A DNA stretch of 64,000 bases. Origin: Streptomyces sp. NBC_00237. Its GTDB lineage: Bacteria > Actinomycetota > Actinomycetes > Streptomycetales > Streptomycetaceae. A program made the position numbers and the translations under genes. Of the stretch, positions 8,141-16,445 are shown one piece after another (within the stretch, counting starts at the first letter, position 1; the number at the start of each line of letters is the position of its first letter). The notes below the pieces were generated by a model, which was given only the letters and a program-made list of their open reading frames with translations, was not told the origin of the DNA and did no database searches. The DNA lies in contig NZ_JAPEMT010000001.1 in NCBI RefSeq assembly GCF_026342435.1, forward strand, positions 1,544,501-1,608,500, written 5' to 3'.

Positions 8141-9499
8141 TTACTTCTTCACTCGGACGGTCTTCGTGGAACGCGTTTCGAGAGTCATCTCGTCCGCTTC
8201 CGCGACCTTCGCCTTCAGCCGCACAGTACCCGTCGCCTCGTCGACGACGTCCACCACCTTCGCAAGCAGTTTCGCAGTATCCGCGTTCCCCGACGCGGCC
8301 GCGAGCTGTACGGCCCGTCCCAGTTTGGACGTCGCGCCGTCGAAATCGCCCGACTTCCGCAGATCCAGACCCTGTTGGATTGCTTGTGCAAGTTCCGCCT
8401 GGCCCGTGTAGTGGGCGACCTGCGGATTGATGGACGTGGAGGCCACCATGTCGTCCGTCCACACCGCCCGCACCAGCCCCTGCGACAGCGTCTGCGGGGT
8501 GCCGCCCGCCGCGTCCGGGAGGATCAGCGAGACCCGCGCGGCCAGCATTTCCTGGCCCACACCGGCCTCCGGCACCGTCACGCACACGTGGTAGTCACGC
8601 GACTCGTCGCCCCAGGAACCCGTCGGGTAATCGCCCGCGCGGGGCCCCGCCTCGGTCCGCCGGGAGGTCAGCTCCTCGACCGTCGGAGCCACCTGCTTGA
8701 CGAATTTGATCTCCACACCGACCGGCGTCCACAGCCGCAGATTCACATCCGCGACCTCCTTGCCCATCGCGTTCTCCATCATCTGCGTGAAGTCCGCGGC
8801 GAGCCCCGCCGGGTCCGCGACGATGTCCGCCGTACCGAGGAGCGCGGAGGCGATGCCCGTGACCTCCTTCACCTCCCAGTCCGTGCCCACCCCGCGGGCG
8901 TCGCAGGTGAAACGGCCCGCGACGGCCTCCAGGGTGGCGGCCAGGTCCTTCGGCGCCTCGTGCTCGTTGCGGCCGTCGGTCAGCAGGATGCCGTGCCGGA
9001 TCGGCGCCTCGGAGGTGGCCAGGAGCCGGTCGGCCATCCGCAGCCAGGTGCCGATCGCCGTGCCGCCGCCCGCCGTGAGCGAACGCAGCGCCGCCGTGGC
9101 CTGCCCCCGGGTGGTCGCGTCGGCGACGGCCAGCTTGCCCTGGCCCGGGTAGATCTCCTTGGCCAGATGCGTACCGGCCACCACCGCGAAGGCGGTCCCG
9201 TCGCGCAGCGCACCGATCGCCGCCTCGGTGGCGTCACGGGCACCGCGCATCTTCGTCGGCGGATAGTCCATCGACCCCGAGCAGTCCACCATGATCACCA
9301 CGGCCGCCGTGGGGGCGGCTCCGGGTATGTACGAGGGCGAGGCGGAGACGCCCGCCAGCGGTGCGCCGCCACTCGTGCCGCCGCCGGTCGACGTCACGGT
9401 GACGATCGCGTTGACCTCCCGGCCGCCCTCCGGCAGGTACTCGTTCTGGTACACGTCGACGGAGAACTGCGGCGCGTGGGACTTGGAGAAATTGGCCAT
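8141..9499 (-). CDS. VWA domain protein of the PknG cluster
   Basis: Cytoplasmic protein of 452 residues without signal peptide or membrane span. A von Willebrand factor A domain covers about residues 65-250 with a full metal-ion-dependent adhesion site: D72-C-S74-G-S76, T147 in GGGTAIG and D175 in LTDGRNEHE. The remainder (about 250-400) is a beta-rich region seen in other bacterial VWA proteins, and the C-terminal 80 residues are helical and Ala-rich. VWA proteins often scaffold multi-protein machines and bind acidic ligands through Mg2+. Its place between the PP2C phosphatase and the FHA protein implies a role in the same complex. The ATG at 9499 follows AGGAGCC about 9 nt upstream. Confidence 0.85.
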   Translation of the reverse strand: MANFSKSHAPQFSVDVYQNEYLPEGGREVNAIVTVTSTGGGTSGGAPLAGVSASPSYIPGAAPTAAVVIMVDCSGSMDYPPTKMRGARDATEAAIGALRDGTAFAVVAGTHLAKEIYPGQGKLAVADATTRGQATAALRSLTAGGGTAIGTWLRMADRLLATSEAPIRHGILLTDGRNEHEAPKDLAATLEAVAGRFTCDARGVGTDWEVKEVTGIASALLGTADIVADPAGLAADFTQMMENAMGKEVADVNLRLWTPVGVEIKFVKQVAPTVEELTSRRTEAGPRAGDYPTGSWGDESRDYHVCVTVPEAGVGQEMLAARVSLILPDAAGGTPQTLSQGLVRAVWTDDMVASTSINPQVAHYTGQAELAQAIQQGLDLRKSGDFDGATSKLGRAVQLAAASGNADTAKLLAKVVDVVDEATGTVRLKAKVAEADEMTLETRSTKTVRVKK

Positions 9500-9574
9500 C
9501 GAATCGGCTCCTGGTGAGTCCTGCTGAGTCCTGTGGGGTGGGGGGAACGGACGCCCGTGGGGGAGCGCCCTGGT

Positions 9575-9615
9575 GCGAAGGGATCGCGAAGGGATCGCGA
9601 AGGGATGCGAAGGGA
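9575..9615. repeat. 11-bp tandem repeat before the VWA gene
   Basis: GCGAAGGGATC is repeated 3.7 times (9575-9585, 9586-9596, 9597-9606, 9607-9615) in the 120-bp gap between the PP2C stop and the VWA start. It lies in the shared transcript; no function is evident. Confidence 0.8.
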
Positions 9616-9619
9616 CGGA

Positions 9620-11011
9620 CTACGCGTAGGCGGAGCCTGCCCCTTGCGGCAGCATCGGGAACGGCACGACCGCCACTGTTACGTTGTCGTGGCCCCCGCC
9701 GTCGAGCGCGTGCCCCACCAGCACCTGCGCGCTGTGCAGCGGACGCTGTGCCGCGTCGACGGGAACGGCCTGCGCCATCTCGTACGCGGACTCCGCGTAG
9801 TTCCACAGACCGTCCGTGCAGACGACGACCACTCCCGGCCGGTCCGGCTTGAACGACGCGGTGTGCGGATCGATCTCGTACGCGTCCGCGCCGAGCCACC
9901 CCGTGATCGCGTGCGCCCGGTCGTCGGCGTACGCCTCCGCCTCGCCCATCAGGCCCGCGGCGACCATCTGCGCGGCCCACGAGTCGTCCTCGGTGAGCCG
10001 GGCGGGCGGTGCGCTGCGGTCGTCCGGCACCCAGTACACCCGGCTGTCGCCGATCCAGCCGACGACCAGCAGGCCGCCCGCGACGATCGAGGAGACCAGC
10101 GTGCAGGCCGGTGCGTTCTGGTGGCGGTGCGGGTCGTGCTCCATCGGCTGCGCCTGCTGGGTGGCGAGCACGTTGACCGCCTCGGCGGCCGCCAGGATCG
10201 CCTCGTGCAGGGCCTGCTGCGGGTGGGTGCCGCGCGGCAGCGACTCCTGGAGCAGGGCGTTCGCGGCGCTCGCGGCGGCGGCGGACGCCTCGTCGGGGCG
10301 GGTCGCGGACGACACCCCGTCGCAGACCACCGCGATCGTGGCCGTCGAACCGTCGGGCAGCACCGCCTCCGAGATCGCGAACGAGTCCTCGTTGCGGTGG
10401 TGGCGCAGACCCCGGTCGCTGACGGCCGAGACCGTGCCCAGCTCGAACTCCTGGTGGTCGCGCTCGCGGGGCTGGGCGTGGCCGCAGTTCTCGCAGTAGC
10501 CGTCGGTGTCGATGCGCCCGGCCCGGCAGGCCACGCACACCTTCTGCTCGGCGGCCGCCGCGCCGGACGGGGCTCCCGCGCCGGGAGCGGCGAGGGCGTA
10601 GTCGTCCACGGAGGGCAGCGGGGGCAGCGGCAGCTCGACGACGGGCATGTCGGCGGTGTCCTCGCCGGTGTCGTCCAGGTCGCGGGCGGCCGCGTGGCGC
10701 CCACCGCCGAAGTCGGGTGCGGAGACGTCCTGGGTCGGCGGATGCGCGGACCGCTCGGAGGCGGGCGCGTGCGGCCCCGCCTCCCGGTCCGTACCCGATC
10801 CGTTGAGCGGGCGGCCCGGGGCCTGAGCCCGGGGTCCGGGCCCCGTGCCGTGTTCCGCCTCGTGCGTCCCGATGGCCACGGTCGGGCGGTCGGCCGGAGG
10901 CTCCGGCACCACCGTCAGGTCGTACCCGCACACCTCACAGAACGAGTCGCCCGTTTCCAGCGGCTCCTCGCAGCCGGGGCAGGCCGACAGCTGGTGCGTC
11001 TGCGACATCAT
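9620..11011 (-). CDS. PP2C-type Ser/Thr phosphatase with two zinc ribbons
   Basis: Protein phosphatase of 463 residues. Two zinc-ribbon modules come first (C11, C14, C25, C28 and C159, C162, C173, C176) with an acidic, Pro-rich linker between. The PP2C domain follows: SDRGLRHHRNEDS (about 198-210), VVCDGVSS with metal-binding D231-G232, GDSRVYW, VVVCTDGLW and GGHDNVTVAVV, so all metal-binding Asp residues are present. No membrane span. Start: ATG at 11011, overlapping the kinase stop as TGATG (a second ATG follows directly; a TTG further upstream is less likely). The expected role is dephosphorylation of PknG substrates, the reverse of its neighbour. Shared ribbons with the kinase and the FHA protein hint at a common docking site. 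Confidence 0.9.
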   Translation of the reverse strand: MMSQTHQLSACPGCEEPLETGDSFCEVCGYDLTVVPEPPADRPTVAIGTHEAEHGTGPGPRAQAPGRPLNGSGTDREAGPHAPASERSAHPPTQDVSAPDFGGGRHAAARDLDDTGEDTADMPVVELPLPPLPSVDDYALAAPGAGAPSGAAAAEQKVCVACRAGRIDTDGYCENCGHAQPRERDHQEFELGTVSAVSDRGLRHHRNEDSFAISEAVLPDGSTATIAVVCDGVSSATRPDEASAAAASAANALLQESLPRGTHPQQALHEAILAAAEAVNVLATQQAQPMEHDPHRHQNAPACTLVSSIVAGGLLVVGWIGDSRVYWVPDDRSAPPARLTEDDSWAAQMVAAGLMGEAEAYADDRAHAITGWLGADAYEIDPHTASFKPDRPGVVVVCTDGLWNYAESAYEMAQAVPVDAAQRPLHSAQVLVGHALDGGGHDNVTVAVVPFPMLPQGAGSAYA

Positions 11012-13746
11012 CACACCCAAGTCCGGGGGCGGAGGCGGTTGGCCCGCTCCACCAGGTCGATCCTCTCGTCGCCGCGCTGCGCGAGCCGTGCGAGCACCCG
11101 GTACGAACGTTCCAGGCCGAAGCGCAGGCCCCGCTCGTCCAACGGGCTGCCGAGCAGCGCGGTCTGCACGGGGCGGGCCCCGTGCCCACCGGAGAGTACC
11201 CAGTCCAGAGCCGTGCCCAGCACCTCTGTGGCCAACTGCTCACGGCGTACGGCGTCCAGACCGAAGCCCTGGAGGGACTCCACCTGCGCCGCGGACGCCA
11301 GGAGATCGTCGATCAACGGCTCCTGCGCGGCGCGCCGCCGCAGCCTCGCCCGTACGGCCGCCACGCGTGCCGCCGTGTAGTGGATCGACGCCTCGGGCAC
11401 CGACTCCAGCGTCCGTACGGCACCGGCCCTGTCGCCCGCGGCGAGCTGCACGCGCGCGAGGCCGAACGCGGCGCTCACGTAGCTGGGGTCCGTCGTCCAC
11501 ACCAGGCGGTAGTACTCCGCGGCGTTGTCCAGCTGGCCGAGCACCTCCGCGCACACCGCCAGCGCCAGCTTCGGCGCGGCCTCGCCGGGGAACGCGTCGT
11601 AGATCGCGTCGAAGGACAGCGCCGCCGTCTCATGGTCGCCCGCCGTCAGGGAGGCGACGCCCCGGTACCAGACCACCCGCCAGTCGTCCGGGTAGGAGCT
11701 CTCCAGGCCCTGCAAGGTCTCCGAGGCGGTGGGCAGTTCACCCATCTCCAGCCGGGCCCGCAGCTCGCGCAGCCGCCGCTCCACCGAGTCGCCCGGCGCC
11801 TGCTGGAGTGCCGTGATCAGCTCGGCCGGGGCCGAGGCCATCAGGCCCGCCAGGAACCCGGCGTTCGGGTCGTTCGGGTCGACGCGGGGAACCGGCAGGG
11901 CGAGCGCGGTGGTGGGTGCGTGGAGCGGCAGCAGGTACGCGGTCGCGTTCTCCGGCGCGACGGAGGGGGCCGTTCCGGGGGCGGCCGGGGGTGCGCCGGG
12001 AGGGGTGGGCGGGGCGCCGGGTGCCGCAGGAGGCATCGGGAGGGAGCCCTGTGTGGGGGCGTGGGCGACGGCGGCGGAGTGCTGCTGGCCGGGGGTGAGC
12101 CGGCCCGGCCCCTGGGCCAGGATCTGCGGCTGACCCGGCCCCTGGGACTGGGCCGGGATCCGGGCCTGCGCCTGCGCCTGTGCCTGCGCCTGTGCCTTCG
12201 TGCTCTGCTTCGTCCGGCGCGGCGCGGGCAGCGACCGTACGCCCAACTGCGAAACGGAACCCGTCAGTTCCGCGAACAGGCCGGTGTCCGTGACCCGCAG
12301 CTCCGGGCCGAACAGCGTCGACAGCGAGGGCCTGGGCTTCCCCGTCTGGAGCGCCACGACCTCCCGCAGGACCCCCGTCAGCTGGTCCGCCATCTCCGAG
12401 GCGGAGGCGAACCGGCGGGCCGGGTCGGGGTCCGTCGCCCGTACGAGAAGCCGGTAGAAGGACTCGTACTGATGGAAGACCGGAATGTTGTCCGGCTCCG
12501 GGAGGGAGTCCACGAAGACGTTCGTGTAGCCCTGGAAGTCGAAGGTGAGGACGGCGAGCGTGCGGGCCACCGTGTACAGGTCGGAGGCGACCGAGGGGCC
12601 GAGCTCGGCGACCTCCGGAGCCTGGTAGCCGACCGTGCCGTAGATCGCCGACTCGTCGTCGTCCATGCGGCGCACCGCACCCATGTCGATCAGCTTCAGC
12701 TGGTCCTGCTGCTGGATCGCGTTGTCGACCTTGAAGTCGCAGTAGAGCAGATTGCGGCTGTGCAGGTGGCCGAGGGCTTCGAGCGCCTCGATGCCGTACG
12801 CGCACGCCTGCTCGACCGGCAGCGGGTCGCGCTTGCCACCGGTGTCGCGGCGCTCGTTGGCGATCTCCTTGAGCGACTTGCCGCCCACGTACTCCATGAC
12901 GATGTAGCCGTCGAGGGAGCCGGTGCGGGTGTCCAGGTGCTCGACGAAGTTGTAGATCCGCACAATGTTGGAGTGCTCGATCTCGGCGAGGAAGCGGCGC
13001 TCGGAGATCGCGGCGGCCATCGCGTCCTGGTCACCCGTGTCCAGGAGGCCCTTGAGGACCACCCAGCGGTCGGAGACCGCCTTGTCGACGGCGAGGTAGA
13101 CCCAGCCGAGACCGCCGTGCGCCAGACAGCCCACGACCTCGTACTGGCCGTGCACCACGTCGCCCGTGCTCAGCTTCGGGACGAAGGAGTACGGATTGCC
13201 GCACTTGGTGCAGAAACCCTCGGTGCGCCCGGTCTTGGTGCCGCGCGAACGGCCCACCGGCGCCCCGCACTCGGAACGCGAGCAGAACCGTTTGCGCTCG
13301 GGCACCTCCGGGTTCTCCATGATCGCCGTACGGGGGTCGGGGCGCGGCACCTCGGGCACGGTGACCAGACCCGCGCCCAGCCGGTTGCGGCCGGAGGCGG
13401 CCGTCGACTTGCCGGAGGAGCGCACCGACACCGAGCGGGACGTCGTCGACCCGGACAGGGCGCGCGACAGGCGGCCGGATACGGAGCGCCGCGACGTCGC
13501 CGAGCGGGAGGAGCGGGACGCCTGCGAGGAGGCCCGGGAACTGCTGCGCACGGAACTGCTGTTGGAGCCCCGCGCGGAGCCCCGCGAGGAGTTCTTGCCG
13601 CCGCCGGTGATGCCCGTGGCGGTCGCGGCGATCATCCCGTTCGGCGACACCACGGGGGCGAGCCCGCAGGTGTCGCAGTAGAGCTCGCCGCCGCCCATGT
13701 CCTCGTAGTTGCCCCCGCAACCGGGGCGCTGGCAGGTCGTACTCAT
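11011..13746 (-). CDS. pknG: PknG-type serine/threonine protein kinase
   Basis: Soluble kinase of 911 residues. Order: an N-terminal zinc ribbon (C5, C10, C24, C27), a Ser/Arg-rich stretch (about 53-112), a rubredoxin-like module (C155, C160, C179, C182) ending in GNPYSF as in PknG, a kinase domain (about 200-450) and a TPR region (about 640-900). As in mycobacterial PknG the catalytic loop is YCDFKVDN without the usual HRD arginine (D337), DFG is replaced by IDMG (D354), and K232 is the ATP lysine. A low-complexity Gln/Ala/Pro linker with QAQAQA runs separates kinase and TPR. In mycobacteria PknG controls glutamate metabolism through GarA, with GlnX/GlnH as sensors. Both ends overlap neighbours as TGATG. 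The extra first zinc ribbon and the Ser/Arg tract are additions to the mycobacterial form. Confidence 0.93.
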   Translation of the reverse strand: MSTTCQRPGCGGNYEDMGGGELYCDTCGLAPVVSPNGMIAATATGITGGGKNSSRGSARGSNSSSVRSSSRASSQASRSSRSATSRRSVSGRLSRALSGSTTSRSVSVRSSGKSTAASGRNRLGAGLVTVPEVPRPDPRTAIMENPEVPERKRFCSRSECGAPVGRSRGTKTGRTEGFCTKCGNPYSFVPKLSTGDVVHGQYEVVGCLAHGGLGWVYLAVDKAVSDRWVVLKGLLDTGDQDAMAAAISERRFLAEIEHSNIVRIYNFVEHLDTRTGSLDGYIVMEYVGGKSLKEIANERRDTGGKRDPLPVEQACAYGIEALEALGHLHSRNLLYCDFKVDNAIQQQDQLKLIDMGAVRRMDDDESAIYGTVGYQAPEVAELGPSVASDLYTVARTLAVLTFDFQGYTNVFVDSLPEPDNIPVFHQYESFYRLLVRATDPDPARRFASASEMADQLTGVLREVVALQTGKPRPSLSTLFGPELRVTDTGLFAELTGSVSQLGVRSLPAPRRTKQSTKAQAQAQAQAQARIPAQSQGPGQPQILAQGPGRLTPGQQHSAAVAHAPTQGSLPMPPAAPGAPPTPPGAPPAAPGTAPSVAPENATAYLLPLHAPTTALALPVPRVDPNDPNAGFLAGLMASAPAELITALQQAPGDSVERRLRELRARLEMGELPTASETLQGLESSYPDDWRVVWYRGVASLTAGDHETAALSFDAIYDAFPGEAAPKLALAVCAEVLGQLDNAAEYYRLVWTTDPSYVSAAFGLARVQLAAGDRAGAVRTLESVPEASIHYTAARVAAVRARLRRRAAQEPLIDDLLASAAQVESLQGFGLDAVRREQLATEVLGTALDWVLSGGHGARPVQTALLGSPLDERGLRFGLERSYRVLARLAQRGDERIDLVERANRLRPRTWV

Positions 13747-15131
13747 CAATTACCCCCGTTGGTGCGGTCGTTGGGCTCGTAGGTGGGTGCCGGGGGGTAC
13801 CCGGCGGGCGGCCGTGGGGCTTCCGAAGGGCGTGGCGCGAGGACTTCCCTGGCCGTTTCCTGGTAGCGCAGCACCGCCTGCTCGGCGACGCGGAGGTCGC
13901 ACGGGGCGCTCCACAGCATCCGGCGGGCCGCGTCGTAGCGCTCGATGAGCTGCCGGTCCTCCGCCATGCCGTGCCGGGCCACCTTCGCCCGGTACGCGTC
14001 CAGCCTGCCGCGCAGCTCGGCGCGGACGGCCAGCGGGGCGGTGACCGCCGTCAATGACTCCCGGGCGCGCATCAGTTCGCTCTCCGCGTCCCGCTCCAGC
14101 GAGTCCAGCAACGGCGAGAGGCGGTGCCACTGGGCGCGCCTGCGGTACTCGGCGGCCGCCGCGAGAAGCTCCTGGAGGGCGGTCGGCGGGCCGCTCACCG
14201 CGGGCACCTCGGACGCGGCGATCTTCGCGAGCACCTCGCCCCGCGCGGAACGGGCCTCGCTCAGGGTGCGGTCCGCGCGCGAGAGCACGTCCCGCAGCCG
14301 TACGAGCCGCTGCTCGGCGTCCTGCCGCACGGTCAGCACCGCGTCGACCTCCCGCCGCACCTCCTCCAGGGCGCGCGCCGCACGGTCGTAGCGGTCGGTG
14401 TCCGGGCGGCCTCCGCCGGGAGCCGAACTCCCGGGCGCGGGCCGCCAGAAGGCCAGCGGGTCGGACACCACCTGGGCGCGCAGCGTCGCGAGCTCCTGCG
14501 TGATCGACTCCAGGTCGTCGCCCGCCGGGTGCTCGCCGGGCCGTACGCCCACCGAGTGCGCCAGAGAACGCGTGCGGTGCAGCTCCGCCGCCAGGAGGTC
14601 TATCCGGGCGGGCAGCGCCGACCACACCGCGTCGGCCGCCACGACCATGTCGAGGGACGACGCGTACAGCTCGTTCATCCGGCTCACCAGGGCGGCGAGC
14701 GAGAACTGCTCGGACAGCTTCGCCGGGCCCGTGATCGACGCCGGAGCGCCGTGCGCGTGCGCACCGCCGGACACGGTGACGCCCTTGCCCGTCAGGACGT
14801 CGGTCAGCTCGGCGAGATCCTCCCGGCTCGGCCAGCGCCGCCGGGCCCGCACCTCGCGCGCACCCTCCAAGGCGGCCGTGTACGTGTCGAAGTACGTCCA
14901 CAGCAGGGTGATCGACTGCTCGGCGGACGCCCACCGGTCCTTGGTGACCCCGGTCAGCTCCGCACCCTCCAGCAGGCGGCGGCCCGCATGGTCCTGGAGG
15001 GCGAGCAGCGACGTCTCGATCGCCTCGTGCTCGGCGCCGAGCCGCGCCAGCGCGCGGTCCGCCTGGTCCCGGTCGAGCACCGGGCCCTGGGCACTGCCCG
15101 CCGAGCCGGGGGACGATCCCGCGACGCCCAT
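13746..15131 (-). CDS. Coiled-coil protein of unknown function in the PknG cluster
   Basis: Protein of 461 residues that I do not recognise. It is almost wholly alpha-helical and charged, with predicted coiled-coil stretches (about 20-60, 240-310 and 330-400, e.g. ALEEVRREVDAVLTVRQDAE). There is no signal peptide, membrane span or catalytic motif. The last 40 residues are Pro-rich and disordered. Its stop overlaps the pknG start as TGATG, so production is tied to the kinase, and it lies between the ligand-binding protein and the kinase. A structural linker or adaptor between the membrane sensor and PknG is a reasonable guess only. ATG at 15131 follows GGAGAGGTG. Confidence 0.75.
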   Translation of the reverse strand: MGVAGSSPGSAGSAQGPVLDRDQADRALARLGAEHEAIETSLLALQDHAGRRLLEGAELTGVTKDRWASAEQSITLLWTYFDTYTAALEGAREVRARRRWPSREDLAELTDVLTGKGVTVSGGAHAHGAPASITGPAKLSEQFSLAALVSRMNELYASSLDMVVAADAVWSALPARIDLLAAELHRTRSLAHSVGVRPGEHPAGDDLESITQELATLRAQVVSDPLAFWRPAPGSSAPGGGRPDTDRYDRAARALEEVRREVDAVLTVRQDAEQRLVRLRDVLSRADRTLSEARSARGEVLAKIAASEVPAVSGPPTALQELLAAAAEYRRRAQWHRLSPLLDSLERDAESELMRARESLTAVTAPLAVRAELRGRLDAYRAKVARHGMAEDRQLIERYDAARRMLWSAPCDLRVAEQAVLRYQETAREVLAPRPSEAPRPPAGYPPAPTYEPNDRTNGGN

Positions 15132-15161
15132 CGATCACCTCTCCTGCTTCTTGTCCGGACT

Positions 15162-15252
15162 TCTCGTACGGATGTCTCGTATGCGGATGTCCCGTGTGCG
15201 GGTGCCTCGTGAGCGGGCCGTCTCTTTGTGTGTGGGCCGTCTCTTTGTGTGC
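15162..15252. repeat. Two tandem repeat blocks upstream of the coiled-coil gene
   Basis: The gap of 129 bp holds two arrays. One has four degenerate 13-15 bp units beginning TCTCGT or CCTCGT (15162-15217). The other has two perfect-but-one 19-bp units GGGCCGTCTCTTTGTGTGY (15215-15233, 15234-15252). They lie in the operon transcript between glnH and the coiled-coil gene. Confidence 0.8.
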
Positions 15253-15260
15253 GGGAGCGT

Positions 15261-16445
15261 CTAGTCGAGGAACTTCGGAGCCGGTGGTCCTGTGAGCCCC
15301 TTGAGGTCCTTCGACAGCCACTCGTCGTACGACTTCTGCCACGGCCCCTTGCCGTACGCCGCCAGCACCTTGTTGATCCGGCGCACCAGGTCGGAGGCGC
15401 TCTTGTTCGTCGCGACGGCGTAGTACTCGGTGGTGAAGGGCTCCGTGCCCTTCAGCTCGATCGCCGGGTCCTGCGCCGCCTGGCTCGCGGCCAGCGCGTT
15501 GTCCGTGACGATCGCGTCCACTTGGCCGAGCTGGAGCCGCACCAGGCAGTCCAGTTGGTTGGGGACGAGGAGTTCGGGGGTGTTGAAGATCGCGCCGTGC
15601 GACTTCTCCGTCATCGCGTCGAGCGCCGTGGAGCCCCTCGCCATGCAGACCTTCTTGCCCTGGAGCGAGTCGTCGTACCCCGTGATCTTGGACTCCTTCG
15701 GGGCCAGCACCTGCTGTCCCGCCTGGAAGTAGGCGTGGGAGAACGCCACCTTCTTGATGCGGTCGCAGTTGACCGTCATCGTGCGGACCACGATGTCGAC
15801 CTTGCCGGACTCCAGCATCGGGATGCGCTGACTGGTCGGTATCGCCCGGTAGATGACCTTGTCCTCGCTGCCCAGCAGCTCCTTCGCGATGGCCTTGACG
15901 ATGTCGATGTCGAAGCCTTCGAGATTGCCGGAGGCCGGATTGCGGTAGCCCCAGCGGAAGCTGTTCTGGTCGACGCCCGCGACCAGCTTGCCGCGCGCCT
16001 TGATCTTCTCGATCGTGGGGCCGTCCACCGAGGCCGCGCGCAGGCTCTTCTCGGGCGCCTCGCAGTCGGGTGCCTTCGCGGCGGCCTGCGCGGCCGTGCC
16101 GCCCGTGGCGGACACCTTCTCGCTGCCTCCGTCGGTGGGCAGCGGCAGCACCGCGACACCCGCCGTCAGGGCGACCGCGGCACCCAGCGCGACCAGGCCC
16201 AGCCGCCAGCCGCCGCGCAGGGTACGGGCGGCCGTACGCGAACCGCCCTGTCCCGCCCCGGTGTTCTCGGCACCGGACCGTGCACCGGTCTTCCTCATCG
16301 CGCTCCCTTCGGCCACCGCGTCGTCGTGCGCTTTCTGTGCACCCCGCGCGCCATCCGCACCTCGCGCGCCCTGTGCGCTCCGCGCGCCCTCTGCGCTCCG
16401 TGCGTCGTCCGCGCTCCGTGCGTCGCGTCCGCCCATCCCCCTCAT
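15261..16445 (-). CDS. glnH: GlnH-like amino-acid-binding protein, membrane-anchored
   Basis: Extracytoplasmic solute-binding protein of family 3 (glutamate/aspartate/glutamine type). From the ATG at 16445, which overlaps the glnX stop as TGATG, it has 394 residues: a cytoplasmic tail with five hexapeptide repeats, one hydrophobic segment (LGLVALGAAVALTAGVAVL) and a binding domain starting GKLVAGVDQNSFRWGY, with GFDIDIVKAIAKELLG and the Cys pair in TVNCDR and KKVCMARG. No lipobox Cys is seen, so it seems anchored by a signal-anchor helix. An alternative ATG at 16298 has a better Shine-Dalgarno (AAGGGAG) and would remove the repeats, giving 345 residues. No transporter permease or ATPase is adjacent. 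With GlnX and PknG next door, a sensor rather than a transport role is likely, as in mycobacteria. Confidence 0.85.
   Translation of the reverse strand: MRGMGGRDARSADDARSAEGARSAQGARGADGARGAQKAHDDAVAEGSAMRKTGARSGAENTGAGQGGSRTAARTLRGGWRLGLVALGAAVALTAGVAVLPLPTDGGSEKVSATGGTAAQAAAKAPDCEAPEKSLRAASVDGPTIEKIKARGKLVAGVDQNSFRWGYRNPASGNLEGFDIDIVKAIAKELLGSEDKVIYRAIPTSQRIPMLESGKVDIVVRTMTVNCDRIKKVAFSHAYFQAGQQVLAPKESKITGYDDSLQGKKVCMARGSTALDAMTEKSHGAIFNTPELLVPNQLDCLVRLQLGQVDAIVTDNALAASQAAQDPAIELKGTEPFTTEYYAVATNKSASDLVRRINKVLAAYGKGPWQKSYDEWLSKDLKGLTGPPAPKFLD
16339..16430. repeat. 18-bp tandem repeat at the glnX/glnH junction
   Basis: About five units of 18 bp, for example 16357-16374, 16375-16392 and 16393-16410, the last containing GCGCTCCGTGCGTCGTCC. 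If glnH starts at 16445 they encode DARSAD, DARSAE, GARSAQ, GARGAD, GARGAQ. Codon third positions here include many A, unlike the neighbouring genes, so translation is uncertain. Confidence 0.8.
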
